Positions 19,259-29,426 are shown, numbered from the stretch's first letter. The stretch: 64,000 nucleotides of DNA from Streptomyces laurentii (GCA_002355495.1 AP017424.1:4157501-4221500), one strand, 5' to 3'. The notes: generated by a model not told the origin, from the sequence alone. A program made the numbers and translations.

Positions 19259-20257
19259 GTGGACACCTTTGCGCTGATCGTGACCATCGGTGTCGCGCTC
19301 GGCTTCACGTACACGAACGGTTTCCACGACTCGGCGAACGCCATCGCCACCTCGGTGTCGACCCGGGCGCTGACTCCGCGGGCCGCGCTCGCGATGGCCG
19401 CCGTGATGAACCTCGCCGGCGCCTTCATAGGCCAGGGCGTCGCGCACACCGTCAGCAAGGGCCTGATCGCCACTCCGACCGGCGACAAGGGGATGGGAAT
19501 CCTCTTCGCCGCGCTGCTCGGCGCGATCGTCTGGAACCTCGTCACCTGGTACTTCGGTCTTCCCTCGTCCTCCTCGCACGCCCTGTTCGGCGGCATGGTG
19601 GGCGCGGCGCTCGCGGGCGGCACGGAGGTCATCTGGTCCGGTGTGCTCGAGAAGATCGTCATCCCGATGTTCCTGTCCCCGCTGGTCGGCCTCGTCGTCG
19701 GCTATCTGGTGATGACGCTGATCATGTGGCTGTTCCGCAAGAGCAACCCGCACAAGGCCAAGCGCGGCTTCCGGATCGCGCAGACCGTGTCGGCGGCGGG
19801 CATGGCGCTCGGCCACGGCCTCCAGGACGCCCAGAAGACGATGGGCATCGTGGTGATGGCCCTGGTCATCGGCGATGTGCAGAGCGCCGACGCGCCGATC
19901 CCGGTGTGGGTGAAGATCGTCTGTGCCGTGATGCTGTCGCTCGGTACGTACGCGGGCGGCTGGCGGATCATGCGGACCCTCGGCCGCAAGATCATCGAGC
20001 TGGACCCGCCGCAGGGCTTCGCCGCCGAGACGACCGGCGCGTCGATCATGTTCGCCACGGCGTTCCTCTTCAAGGCGCCGATCTCCACGACCCATGTCAT
20101 CACCTCCGCGATCATGGGTGTGGGCGCCACCAAGCGTGTGAACGCGGTGCGCTGGGGCGTCGCCAAGAACATCATCCTCGGCTGGTTCATCACCATGCCG
20201 GCCGCCGCGATCGTCGCCGCGGCGAGCTTCTACGTGGTCAAGCTGTTCTTCGGCTGA
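19259..20257 (+). CDS. pit: Pit-type low-affinity inorganic phosphate transporter
   Basis: A 332-aa polytopic permease of the PiT family. The two PiT signature repeats are visible: GFTYTNGFHDSANAIATSVS near the N-terminus and GAIVWNLVTWYFGLPSSSSHAL, with the mirrored AFLFKAPISTTHVITSAIMG in the C-terminal half. About ten hydrophobic segments. It imports metal-phosphate with protons. The GTG at 19259 has AAGGAG 11 bases upstream. It is co-transcribed with the DUF47 gene and followed by a strong hairpin. Confidence 0.93.
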   Translation: MDTFALIVTIGVALGFTYTNGFHDSANAIATSVSTRALTPRAALAMAAVMNLAGAFIGQGVAHTVSKGLIATPTGDKGMGILFAALLGAIVWNLVTWYFGLPSSSSHALFGGMVGAALAGGTEVIWSGVLEKIVIPMFLSPLVGLVVGYLVMTLIMWLFRKSNPHKAKRGFRIAQTVSAAGMALGHGLQDAQKTMGIVVMALVIGDVQSADAPIPVWVKIVCAVMLSLGTYAGGWRIMRTLGRKIIELDPPQGFAAETTGASIMFATAFLFKAPISTTHVITSAIMGVGATKRVNAVRWGVAKNIILGWFITMPAAAIVAAASFYVVKLFFG

Positions 20258-20282
20258 CCTTCGCGGACCCACCCGAATGTGG

Positions 20283-20320
20283 CCGGGCCCGGCTCCCCTC
20301 GCGAGGGGAGCCGGGCCCGG
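20283..20320. terminator. perfect 38-bp hairpin after pit
   Basis: CCGGGCCCGGCTCCCCTCG followed immediately by its exact reverse complement, a 19-bp perfect inverted repeat. It begins 26 bp after the pit stop and lies on the side facing the pstB 3' end, so it can terminate pit transcripts. There is no clear T-run on either strand. Confidence 0.75.
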
Positions 20321-20466
20321 TTCGTCGTACGGCGGCACCGCCATGCAGCACCGTACGGCGTGATTGCCCGGCACGTGGTCACCGCGGCCGGGGGCGTGGT
20401 GCTTGCTCCCGGTGGTGGGTGTTCACGGGCGGGACGTTCAAGGGTCCCCGCCGTGGGGACGGCGGT

Positions 20467-21243
<777 letters not shown>

Positions 21244-21268
21244 ATCAGTTCACATCCAGAGTGCCGCG

Positions 21269-22345
21269 TCAGCGGCCGGTCTTCGGGGACTTCCAGCGGG
21301 CGATGCCGCGGGCCACCAGGTTGAGGATCATGACGAAGGCGATCAGGACGAGCGCGGCGCCCCAGGCACGGGCGACGGCGGCGTCGGTGCCGACCGCGTA
21401 CTGCTCGTACACGTAGAGCGGCAGGGAGGACTGGGCGCCTTCGAAGGGGTTCGGGTTGATCAGCTTCGTACCGAACACGAGGAGCAGGACGGGGGCCGTC
21501 TCACCGGTGATGCGGGCGATCGCGAGCATGACGCCCGTGGTGATGCCGCCGATCGCGGTGGGCAGGACCACCTTCAGGATCGTGCGCCACTTGGGGACGC
21601 CGAGGGCCAGGGAGGCCTCGCGCAGCTCGTTCGGGACGAGCTTCAGCATCTCCTCGGTGGAGCGGACGACGACCGGCATCATCAGGATCGCGAGGGCCAT
21701 CGCGCCGGCGAAACCGGAGGGGCCGAAGCCCAGGAGCAGGTTCCAGGTGGCGAGGATGAACAGACCCGCGACGATCGACGGGATGCCCGTCATGACGTCG
21801 ACGAAGAAGGTGACGGCCTTGGCGAGCGTGCCGCCGCCGTACTCGACCAGGTAGACCGCGGTGAGCAGACCGATCGGGGCGGCGATCGCGGTCGCGATGC
21901 CGACCTGCTCGATGGTGCCGAGCAGCGCGTGGTAGATGCCGCCGCCGGGCTCGGTGTCGAGGACACCGTTCATCGAGTGGGAGAGGAAGTAGCCGTCGAC
22001 GACCTGCGCGCCCTCGCTGAGGGTGACCCAGGCGAGGGAGAGGAGTGGGACGACGGCGAGGACGAAGCTGACCCAGACGAGGCTGGTGGCGACGCGGTCC
22101 TTGGCCTGCCGGGCGCCTTCGACCTTGGTGGTGACGGCGAACGTGACGAGGACGAAGAACAGCGCGGAGAGCAGGCCCCACTGGACCTTGCTGTGCCAGC
22201 CGGCGGCGAGGCCGAGGCCGCAGCCGGCGGCGATGGAGCCGGCCGCGACGGCCGCGGGGGTCCAGCGCGGGAGGCGGGCCTGGGCGAGGGGCGGCTTCGG
22301 GGCCGCGGCGGTGCCGACCGGGCGTTCCTGTATGGCGTGGCTCAT
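21269..22345 (-). CDS. pstA: phosphate ABC transporter permease PstA
   Basis: A 358-aa permease with a BPD_transp_1 domain (about 140-345). EAA-loop motif is ELREASLALGVPKWRTILKVV followed by GGITTGVMLAIARITGETAP. It is longer than the usual 280-300 aa because of an N-terminal extension with two additional hydrophobic segments (AAVAAGSIAAGCGLGLAAG, GLLSALFFVLVTFAVTTKV), as often seen in streptomycetes. The ATG overlaps the pstC stop (ATGA). Confidence 0.95.
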   Translation of the reverse strand: MSHAIQERPVGTAAAPKPPLAQARLPRWTPAAVAAGSIAAGCGLGLAAGWHSKVQWGLLSALFFVLVTFAVTTKVEGARQAKDRVATSLVWVSFVLAVVPLLSLAWVTLSEGAQVVDGYFLSHSMNGVLDTEPGGGIYHALLGTIEQVGIATAIAAPIGLLTAVYLVEYGGGTLAKAVTFFVDVMTGIPSIVAGLFILATWNLLLGFGPSGFAGAMALAILMMPVVVRSTEEMLKLVPNELREASLALGVPKWRTILKVVLPTAIGGITTGVMLAIARITGETAPVLLLVFGTKLINPNPFEGAQSSLPLYVYEQYAVGTDAAVARAWGAALVLIAFVMILNLVARGIARWKSPKTGR

Positions 22346-23328
22346 GAGTTCGCCCCCGAGTACTCCTTGCGGCGCGCGATGATCATGCGGGCGGCGCCGT
22401 TGACCAGCAAGGTGATGACGAAGAGGACGAGACCCGAGGCGATCAGGGCGTCCCGGCCGTAGCCGTCGGCCTCGTTGAACTTCGCGGCGATGTTCTGGGC
22501 GAAGGTGCCGCCGCCCGGGTCGAGCAGATGACCCGAGATGAGGAAGCTCGGGGAGAGGACGACGGCGACGGCCATCGTCTCGCCGAGCGCGCGGCCGAGC
22601 CCGAGCATCGAGGCGGAGATGATGCCGGAGCGGCCGAAGGGCAGCACCGCCATGCGGACGACCTCCCAGCGGGTGGCGCCGAGCGCGAGCGCGGCCTCCT
22701 CGTGCATCTTCGGGACCTGGAGGAAGACCTCGCGGGTCACGTTGGTGATGATCGGGAGGATCATGATGGCCAGCAGGATGCCGACGGTGAACAGGTTGCG
22801 GGCGAGGCCGTCGCTGGACCTGTCGAAGATGTACGTCCAGCCCAGGTACTGGTCCAGCCAGGAGTTCAGGCCGGCCAGGTACGGGACGAGGAAGATCGCG
22901 CCCCACAGGCCGTAGATGATGCTGGGCACCGCGGCGAGCAGGTCGACCACGTACGCCAGCGGCTTGGCCAGCTTGCGCGGGGCGTAGTGCGAGATGAAGA
23001 GCGCGATGCCGATGGCGACCGGCAGGGCGATGGCCATGGCGATGACCGACGAGACGATCGTGCCGAAGGCGAGGACGGCGATGCCGAAGACCGGCGGGGT
23101 GCCGGCCGGGTTCCACTCGAAGGTGGTGAAGAAGTTGGCGCTGTCCTGCGAGATGGCCTGGGCGGCGCGGTAGGTCAGGAAGACCGCGATCGCGGCCATG
23201 ATCACGAGGAGCGTGATGCCGGAGCCGCGGGACAGACCGATGAAGATACGGTCGCCGGCGCGGCCGGTGGACGTGGAGGGCCGGCGGCGCTCTCCTATGT
23301 CGGGTGTTTCGGGTGTGGTCGTAGCCAT
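22342..23328 (-). CDS. pstC: phosphate ABC transporter permease PstC
   Basis: A 328-aa permease with six membrane segments and the EAA loop MHEEAALALGATRWEVVRMA, followed by GIISASMLGLGRALGETMAV, the conserved PstC ending. It forms the translocation channel with PstA. The ATG at 23328 follows GGAGA. It is 143 bp downstream of pstS, possibly with reduced read-through across that gap. Confidence 0.95.
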   Translation of the reverse strand: MATTTPETPDIGERRRPSTSTGRAGDRIFIGLSRGSGITLLVIMAAIAVFLTYRAAQAISQDSANFFTTFEWNPAGTPPVFGIAVLAFGTIVSSVIAMAIALPVAIGIALFISHYAPRKLAKPLAYVVDLLAAVPSIIYGLWGAIFLVPYLAGLNSWLDQYLGWTYIFDRSSDGLARNLFTVGILLAIMILPIITNVTREVFLQVPKMHEEAALALGATRWEVVRMAVLPFGRSGIISASMLGLGRALGETMAVAVVLSPSFLISGHLLDPGGGTFAQNIAAKFNEADGYGRDALIASGLVLFVITLLVNGAARMIIARRKEYSGANS

Positions 23329-23470
23329 CTGAATTCTCCGGTCTGCGGAGCCGGTACGCGTCTCACGCGGGTGGGCGCGGCGTTCGGGCTCCTGGCGGCG
23401 GTGCACCGGATGCCGGGGGCGGCCTCTGCTGGTCTCCGTGGAGGCGGGAGAGGCCGCCCCCGGCGTGGGG

Positions 23471-24607
23471 TCAGGACAGGGTCGGGACGATCTCGCGGAC
23501 CTTGGCCGCGATCTCGGCCGGGAGCGGGGCGTAGCCGGCGTCGGAGAGGATCTTCTGACCCTCCTCGCTGGCGGTGTAGTTGAGGAAGGCCTTCAGGGTC
23601 GGCAGGGTGTCGGCCTTGTTGCCCTTGTCGCAGGCGATCTCGTACGTGACGAGGAGGATCGGGTACGCGCCCTCGGCCTTCGTCGTGTAGTCGAGGGACA
23701 GGGCGAGGTCGTTGCCGGTGCCCTTGATCTTCGCGGCGGCGATGGCCTTGGAGGCGGTCTCGGCGTTGACCGGGACCGGGGCGGAGGCGCCGGTGTTGAT
23801 GCTGACCGTGCTGAGCTTGTTGGCGGTCGCGTAGGAGAGCTCGACGTAGCCGATGGAGCCCTCGGCGCCCTTCAGCGCGGTGGCGACACCGGAGTTGCCG
23901 TTGGCGGCCTGGCCGTTGGGGGCGGGCCACGACTTCGTCTTCGGGTCGTACTTCCAGTCGGCCGGGGCGGTGGTGCTCAGGTACTTGCCCAGGTTCTGGG
24001 TGGTGCCCGACTCGTCCGAGCGGTGGAAGGGCTGGATGGTGCTGTCCGGGAGCTTGGCGCCCGGGTTGAGCTTGGCGATCGCCTGGTCGTTCCACTTGGT
24101 GATCTTCGTGTCGAAGATCTTCGCCAGGGTGGGGGCGTCGAGGACCAGGTTGTCCACGCCGTTCAGCTTGTACGCGATGGCGATCGGACCGCCGACCATC
24201 GGGAGGTCGATGCCCTTGCCGCCCTTGCAGATCTTCTGCGAGGCGGCGACCTCCTCCTCCTTCAGCGCGGAGTCGGAGCCGGCGAGGGCGACCTGGCCCT
24301 GGTTGAACTTGGTGATGCCGGCGCCGGAGCCGATGCCCTGGTAGTTGACCTCGACACCCGCGCAGGCGGCCTGGAAGTTCTTGACCCACAGGTCCATCGC
24401 GTTCTTCTGCGCGCTGGAGCCCGCGGCGAGCAGCTGGCCCTTGGCGTCGTCGCACTTGATGTTCGACGCGGCGGCGGAGGTCTTGCCGCCCTTCTTGGTG
24501 GGCTCGCTGTTGTTGTCCGAACCACACGCCGAGAGGACGAGCACGCCGGAGACGACGAGGGCACCGATCGCGGAGGCGCGAAGCCCGTTCTTGCGCGAAA
24601 GCTTCAC
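23471..24607 (-). CDS. pstS: phosphate-binding lipoprotein PstS
   Basis: A 378-aa substrate-binding lipoprotein. The signal peptide runs from MKLSRKNGLRASAIGALVV to the lipobox LVLSAC (Cys about 28). Phosphate-contacting motifs are visible: AAGSSAQKNAMD, GSGAGITKF, GSDSALKEEE and HRSDESGTTQNLGKYL. The GTG at 24607 is the family start, after an AAGGAA site. A PHO-box array sits about 140 bp upstream, so it should be strongly induced by PhoP in low phosphate. Confidence 0.96.
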   Translation of the reverse strand: MKLSRKNGLRASAIGALVVSGVLVLSACGSDNNSEPTKKGGKTSAAASNIKCDDAKGQLLAAGSSAQKNAMDLWVKNFQAACAGVEVNYQGIGSGAGITKFNQGQVALAGSDSALKEEEVAASQKICKGGKGIDLPMVGGPIAIAYKLNGVDNLVLDAPTLAKIFDTKITKWNDQAIAKLNPGAKLPDSTIQPFHRSDESGTTQNLGKYLSTTAPADWKYDPKTKSWPAPNGQAANGNSGVATALKGAEGSIGYVELSYATANKLSTVSINTGASAPVPVNAETASKAIAAAKIKGTGNDLALSLDYTTKAEGAYPILLVTYEIACDKGNKADTLPTLKAFLNYTASEEGQKILSDAGYAPLPAEIAAKVREIVPTLS

Positions 24608-24746
24608 TTTCGGGTGTTCCTTCCAGAAGCCGCCGTGCCGTGGACCTTGGTGTCCTGAACGTATCCGTGGCGGCGTGGGTCGGGTGGTGGGGTGCGGTTC
24701 CGGTTTGGGGCCGGGCACCTCGTACGGCCGAAATTAGGCAGAACAG

Positions 24747-24785
24747 GTGAAGCGGCCCATGGAAGAGAGTGAACGGCAAGTGAAC
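24747..24785 (-). promoter_or_regulatory. PHO-box array of the pst operon
   Basis: On the minus strand GTTCACTTGCC and GTTCACTCTCT lie in direct repeat with exact 11-base spacing (24785-24780 and 24774-24769). A third, weaker unit CTTCACCTGTT starts 22 bases on (24752). 11-bp direct repeats of GTTCACC are the binding units of streptomycete PhoP. Confidence 0.85.
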
Positions 24786-24971
24786 CGTGCCGGAAGGTGA
24801 GGTGCGGCGATGTGGATCAAGGTGCCGTGCCGCCGACCGTACGCCACCGGGTGTCGCCGTACGCCACCGTGCGCCGCCGGGTGCCCCACGTACCGCGCAT
24901 GCCGGGTGCCCCGGGCATGACAGTGCCGCCGGGCCCGCGAGGGGCACCGGCGGCACGGGGGGTGGGTCGGA

Positions 24972-25286
24972 TCAGCTCGGGACGGCGTCCACGTGGATCA
25001 CCCGGGCGTTGAGGTCGCACCAGACGGTGGAGGTGCCGCCCGAGACGGCGCGGTTGCCGAAGTGCCGGTACTGGTATCCGTTGTCGGTCCGCTCGCAGTC
25101 GACGTACGCGGTGAACGCGCCGCCGGTGCAGGTGACCGAGGCGCCCTTGTGGCCGGCGCTGCCGGTGACCAGCCGGGCCGAGCAGCTGAGGTCGGCCGCG
25201 GTGGCCGGGAACGCGGTGGCCGACAGGCCGCCGACGGCGAGACCCAGGGCGAGGACGGCTCCGGCGGCACGCTGGCGGATGTGCAT
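24972..25286 (-). CDS. small secreted protein, function unknown
   Basis: A 104-aa protein with a clear signal peptide (MHIRQRAAGAVLALGLAVGG ... ATAFPATAA, cleavage about residue 31). The mature part is about 73 residues with four cysteines (DLSCSARL, VTCTGG, VDCERT, VWCDLNAR), which could form two disulfides. The ATG at 25286 follows GGGAGG. It lies between pstS and the Nudix gene in the same orientation. The PHO boxes lie between it and pstS, so they do not obviously drive this gene. Confidence 0.75.
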   Translation of the reverse strand: MHIRQRAAGAVLALGLAVGGLSATAFPATAADLSCSARLVTGSAGHKGASVTCTGGAFTAYVDCERTDNGYQYRHFGNRAVSGGTSTVWCDLNARVIHVDAVPS

Positions 25287-25408
25287 GGAAAACCTCCCGT
25301 TGTACGACGAGGTGACCGCAATCGTCACCAAGAGGAACGTAGGGGGCGTTCTTCCGTTACGTCAGCAAACCCGGGGAAAGTTGGCGAGTGGACGCCATGA
25401 CCTGCTGG

Positions 25409-25846
25409 TCAGCCGGCCGATGCGGTACGCAGCGCCTCGTCCAGCAGGGCACGGTCGCGCGGCTGGGTGAGGCGGGCGCGGGCGGCGGCCGGCGGCAGCC
25501 AGACGACCGTGTCGACCTCCCGGTCCGGTGCGAACGTGCCGCCGAGGGCCCGGGCCACCCAGTAGGTGACCTCCTTCGGCTGCCCGTTCACCAGGTAGCG
25601 CACGACGGGCAGGCGGGCGCCAAGGGCGCAGGACTGGCCCGTCTCCTCCAGCACCTCGCGCCGCGCGCACGCCGCCAGCGTCTCGTTCCGCTTCCGCTTC
25701 CCCTTCGGCAGCGACCAGTCGTCGTATTTCGGCCGGTGGACGAGCGCGACCTCGACGCCCTCGCCCCCGCCCCCGCCCTCCCCGTTCCGGGCCCGCCGCC
25801 ACAGCACCGCGCCCGCGGCCAGGATCACGGGGCCGGTGGCGCTCAC
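25409..25846 (-). CDS. Nudix (MutT-type) hydrolase
   Basis: A 145-aa Nudix hydrolase. The 23-residue Nudix box is present (GKRKRNETLAACARREVLEE then TG, matching Gx5Ex7REUxEExGU). The N-terminus ILAAGAVLWRRA and the DWSLPKGK segment resemble MutT1-like enzymes that act on diadenosine polyphosphates or 8-oxo-dGTP. The histidine-phosphatase domain of mycobacterial MutT1 is absent. The GTG at 25846 overlaps the CHAD stop (GTGA), coupling it to the ppk-CHAD operon and suggesting a role in phosphate-rich nucleotide metabolism. Confidence 0.9.
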   Translation of the reverse strand: MSATGPVILAAGAVLWRRARNGEGGGGGEGVEVALVHRPKYDDWSLPKGKRKRNETLAACARREVLEETGQSCALGARLPVVRYLVNGQPKEVTYWVARALGGTFAPDREVDTVVWLPPAAARARLTQPRDRALLDEALRTASAG

Positions 25847-26937
25847 CGCACCGGCGCCGTCGTCCGGGACCAGGCGCGCTGGAAGGCGAAGCGGGCGGCC
25901 TCGACCTCGTGGCGCTGGTCGGCGTGCAGGACCCCGAGGGCGTACGCCGTCGCCGGGGCGATCCGCGGGGTACGGGCCGCCGCGGAGGCCGCGGCGGCGG
26001 CTTCGGCGGCGTCGCGGTGCCGGTCCAGGGCGCGGGCCGCCTCGTACAGGACCGGATCGGGTACGCCGTCGCCGCGCAGCACCTCGGCGGCGTACCGGTG
26101 CAGCCGGAGCAGGCCGCGGGTCTGGTGCCAGGGCGCGTCCTGCGACTCGCCGGCGGTCAGGCCGAGGGCGGCGGCGTTGTACGGGGCGGCGGCCCGGGCC
26201 AGCGGGAGGACGCCGACCGCGTCGCGCAGCCGGCGTTCGACGACGGCGGCGGGCGCGTCCAGGACCTCGTCGGCGCGGGCGGCGCCGGCCGGGCCGAGCG
26301 GCACCTCGGAGGCGAGCAGCGCGACGGCGTCGGCGACGGCGTGGAAGCGGGCGGAGCCGAGCGCCTGGAGGGCGGCGGAGTGGGCGCGGGTCCGGGCGAG
26401 GGTGAGCTGGCGTTCCAGGAGGGCGCCGGCCCGGGCGGCGCCGACGGTGAGCCCCCGGCTGCCCTCCGGGTCCCCGCCGGCGCGGGCGGCGGGGACGGCC
26501 GCCGTCGCCGCCGTACCGCCGCCCGCCAGCCGGGCCAGCGCGTCGGCCAGCCGGACGAGCCGGGAGGTGCAGGCGTGTTCCAGGGCGAGGGTGCCGGAGA
26601 GCCAGGCCAGCTCGGCGCGCAGCTGGTCGGCCCAGGCGGGGTCGAGCAGGGGGCGGTAGGTGTGCAGGGTGCCGCTGATGCGGCGGGCGGCGGCCCGCAG
26701 GGTGCGGGCGGCCTCCTCGGCGCCCCCGGTGCCCGCGCCGCTCTCGGTGTGGAGCCGCAGTCCGCGCAGGAAGTCGGCGGAGCGGGCGTGCAGATAGGGG
26801 GCGAGGACCTCGCCTGCGGTGGCGTCCGGGGGAAGGTCCCTGGGGACATCCCGGGGGTCCCGGGGGCCCAGGGGGTCCGGGGCGACGCCCTGGGGGGAGT
26901 CCCGTACGACGTCCTGCGTGGGGTCAGGATTGGGCAC
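25843..26937 (-). CDS. CHAD-domain protein coupled to ppk
   Basis: A 364-aa helical protein of the CHAD family, rich in Ala, Arg, Glu and His (for example TLALEHACTSRLVRLADALA and RTLRAAARRISGTLHTYRPL). CHAD domains bind polyphosphate. Here a Pro/Asp/Arg-rich N-terminal extension (about 1-40) precedes two helical halves (about 40-170 and 200-360). The GTG at 26937 lies inside the ppk 3' end (14-bp overlap) with an internal GGAGG ribosome site. No CYTH domain is attached. The position suggests binding or processing of the polymer made by Ppk. Confidence 0.85.
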   Translation of the reverse strand: MPNPDPTQDVVRDSPQGVAPDPLGPRDPRDVPRDLPPDATAGEVLAPYLHARSADFLRGLRLHTESGAGTGGAEEAARTLRAAARRISGTLHTYRPLLDPAWADQLRAELAWLSGTLALEHACTSRLVRLADALARLAGGGTAATAAVPAARAGGDPEGSRGLTVGAARAGALLERQLTLARTRAHSAALQALGSARFHAVADAVALLASEVPLGPAGAARADEVLDAPAAVVERRLRDAVGVLPLARAAAPYNAAALGLTAGESQDAPWHQTRGLLRLHRYAAEVLRGDGVPDPVLYEAARALDRHRDAAEAAAAASAAARTPRIAPATAYALGVLHADQRHEVEAARFAFQRAWSRTTAPVR

Positions 26938-29170
26938 GCCGGCGCCTCCGCGCGTCGATGAGCATCTCCTGGACGTGCCGGAGCGGACGGCCCTCGGGAT
27001 CGGTCGCGTGCCGCGTCCAGTTTCCGTCGGCGCCCAGGTGCCAGGAGGTGGTGGTGTCGGACATCCCGGTCTCCAGGAGCCGGGTGAGGGCGGCCCGGTG
27101 GCCGGGGTCGGTGACCCGGACCAGGGCCTCGATACGGCGGTCGAGGTTGCGGTGCATCATGTCGGCGCTGCCGATCCAGACCTCGGGCTCGCCGCCGTTG
27201 CCGAAGGCGAAGATCCGGGAGTGCTCCAGGAAGCGGCCGAGGACCGAGCGGACCCGGATGTTCTCGGACAGGCCCTCGACGCCGGGGCGTACGGCGCAGA
27301 TGCCGCGTACCCAGATGTCGACGGGCACGCCGGCCTGGGAGGCGCGGTAGCAGGCGTCGATGACGGCCTCGTCGACCATCGAGTTGACCTTGATCTTGAC
27401 GTACGCGGGCCGTCCGGCGCGGTGGTGCGCGACCTCTTTGTCGATCCGGGAGACCAGGCCGTCGCGCAGCGACTTGGGCGCGACGAGCAGCCGCCGGTAG
27501 GTCTCGCGCCGCGAGTAGCCGGAGAGCCGGTTGAACAGGTCGGACAGGTCGGCCCCGACCTGCGGGTCGGCGGTGAGCAGGCCGAGGTCCTCGTACAGGC
27601 GTGCGGTCTTGGGGTGGTAGTTGCCGGTGCCGACGTGGCTGTAGCGGCGCAGGACCTCGCCTTCCTGGCGGACCACGAGCGACAGCTTGCAGTGCGTCTT
27701 CAGGCCGACGAGGCCGTAGACGACGTGACAGCCGGCCTCCTCCAGCTTGCGCGCCCACTTGATGTTGGCCTGCTCGTCGAAGCGGGCCTTGATCTCGACG
27801 AGGACGAGGACCTGCTTGCCGGACTCGGCGGCGTCGATGAGGGCGTCCACGATCGGCGAGTCGCCCGAAGTCCGGTACAGCGTCTGCTTGATGGCGAGGA
27901 CGGCCGGGTCGGCCGCCGCCTGCTCCAGGAACGCCTGGACGGAGGTGGAGAAGGAGTCGTACGGGTGGTGCAGCAGCACGTCCCGCTCGCGTACGGCCGC
28001 GAAGATGTCGGGCGCGGACGCGGACTCGACCTCGGCGAGGTCGCGGTGGGTGCCGGCGACGAACGTGGGGTACTTGAGCTCGGGCCGGTCGAGCGAGGCG
28101 ATGCCGAACAGGCCGGTGAGGTCGAGCGGTCCGGGCAGCGGGTAGACCTCGGAGTCGGAGATCTTCAGCTCGCGGACCAGCAGGTCGAGGACGTACGGGT
28201 CGATGGACTCCTCGACCTCCAGGCGCACCGGCGGGCCGAAGCGGCGCCGCATGAGTTCCTTCTCCAGGGCCTGGAGCAGGTTCTCGGCGTCGTCCTCCTC
28301 GACCTCCAGGTCCTCGTTGCGGGTGACCCGGAACATGTGGTGGGCCAGCACCTCCATCCCCGGGAACAGCTCTTCCAGGTGCGCGGCGATGACGTCCTCC
28401 AGCGGGACGTAGCGCTCGGGCGAGGCCTCCAGGAAACGGGAGAGCAGCGGCGGGACCTTGACGCGCGCGAAGTGGCGGTGGCCGGTGACCGGGTTGCGGA
28501 CGACGACGGCGAGGTTGAGCGAGAGCCCGGAGATGTACGGGAAGGGGTGGGCCGGGTCGACGGCGAGCGGGGTGAGGACCGGGAAGATCTGCTGCCGGAA
28601 CAGCGTGAAGAGGCGCGCCTGTTCCTTCTCGGTCAGCTCGGGCCAGCGGATGAGGTGGATGCCCTCGTCGGCGAGCGCCGGGGCCACGTCCTGCTGGAAG
28701 CAGGCGGCGTGCCGGGCCATGAGTTCGCGCGAGCGCGTCCAGATCAGGTCGAGCACCTCGCGCGGCTGGAGGCCGGAGGCGGAACGGGTGGCGACGCCGG
28801 TCGCGATGCGGCGCTTCAGGCCGGCGACGCGGACCATGAAGAACTCGTCGAGGTTCGAGGCGAAGATCGCGAGGAAGTTCGCTCGTTCGAGGAGCGGCGT
28901 CGCGGGGTCCTCGGCGAGTTCGAGGACGCGTTCGTTGAAGGCGAGCCAGCTGCGTTCACGGTCGAGGAAGCGCCCCTGGGGCAGCTCGCCGGCCTCGTCG
29001 TCCTCGTACGCGTCGGGGTCGGCGTCGAGGTCGGGGGCGAGATCGCTCACGGGGCCGCTGCGCACGGCGTGCGGCCGGTGCGCGGCTATGGAGCCCAGGG
29101 AAGGCTGGGCCGACGGAGCGGGCGCGTTCGTCGGAGTCGTGACCGGTACCTCGGCGGGCTGCTGGCTCAT
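26924..29170 (-). CDS. ppk: polyphosphate kinase 1
   Basis: A 748-aa enzyme that reversibly polymerises ATP gamma-phosphate into polyphosphate. The four PPK1 domains follow an Asp/Ala/Pro-rich extension (about 1-55): N-domain (RFLDRERSWLAFNERVLELA), head domain (ISGLSLNLAVVVRNP), and two C-domains. Active-site motifs visible are LLHHPYDSFSTSV (phospho-histidine), KARFDEQANI and HVGTGNYHPKTARLYED. The ATG at 29170 (MSQQPAEV) is preferred over one at 29281 because family members begin here. Upstream, 11-base spaced GTCAC/GTTAC/TTCAG elements at about 29300-29332 are a weak PHO-box candidate. Confidence 0.95.
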   Translation of the reverse strand: MSQQPAEVPVTTPTNAPAPSAQPSLGSIAAHRPHAVRSGPVSDLAPDLDADPDAYEDDEAGELPQGRFLDRERSWLAFNERVLELAEDPATPLLERANFLAIFASNLDEFFMVRVAGLKRRIATGVATRSASGLQPREVLDLIWTRSRELMARHAACFQQDVAPALADEGIHLIRWPELTEKEQARLFTLFRQQIFPVLTPLAVDPAHPFPYISGLSLNLAVVVRNPVTGHRHFARVKVPPLLSRFLEASPERYVPLEDVIAAHLEELFPGMEVLAHHMFRVTRNEDLEVEEDDAENLLQALEKELMRRRFGPPVRLEVEESIDPYVLDLLVRELKISDSEVYPLPGPLDLTGLFGIASLDRPELKYPTFVAGTHRDLAEVESASAPDIFAAVRERDVLLHHPYDSFSTSVQAFLEQAAADPAVLAIKQTLYRTSGDSPIVDALIDAAESGKQVLVLVEIKARFDEQANIKWARKLEEAGCHVVYGLVGLKTHCKLSLVVRQEGEVLRRYSHVGTGNYHPKTARLYEDLGLLTADPQVGADLSDLFNRLSGYSRRETYRRLLVAPKSLRDGLVSRIDKEVAHHRAGRPAYVKIKVNSMVDEAVIDACYRASQAGVPVDIWVRGICAVRPGVEGLSENIRVRSVLGRFLEHSRIFAFGNGGEPEVWIGSADMMHRNLDRRIEALVRVTDPGHRAALTRLLETGMSDTTTSWHLGADGNWTRHATDPEGRPLRHVQEMLIDARRRRRAQS

Positions 29171-29362
29171 GACCCCATTCTTCCGCGTGAAGGGGTGGTC
29201 GGGCGCGTCGGAGCGGGCCGTGGGGGAGGGCAGCCTCCCCTTGGGGAGGGCGCGGGCGCGGACGGGCACGGTGCGCTTCATTGCGTGAGCGTCGCAAGCG
29301 CGTCTGAATGGCCGGTAACGGGGACGTGACGTGCGGGAATCGGGGGCCGGGCTCGTAGGGCG

Positions 29363-29405
29363 GAAAAAAGGGGGACGGGCCCGCTTCCGTGCGGGCCCGT
29401 CCCCC
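29363..29405 (-). terminator. intrinsic terminator of ABC permease operon
   Basis: A 15-bp perfect stem (GGGGGACGGGCCCGC at 29370-29384 with its complement at 29391-29405), 6-base loop. Read on the minus strand it is followed by a run of six T (29369-29364). It starts 22 bp after the permease stop. Confidence 0.9.
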
Positions 29406-29426
29406 CTTCTCCGTCGGCCTGATCGC

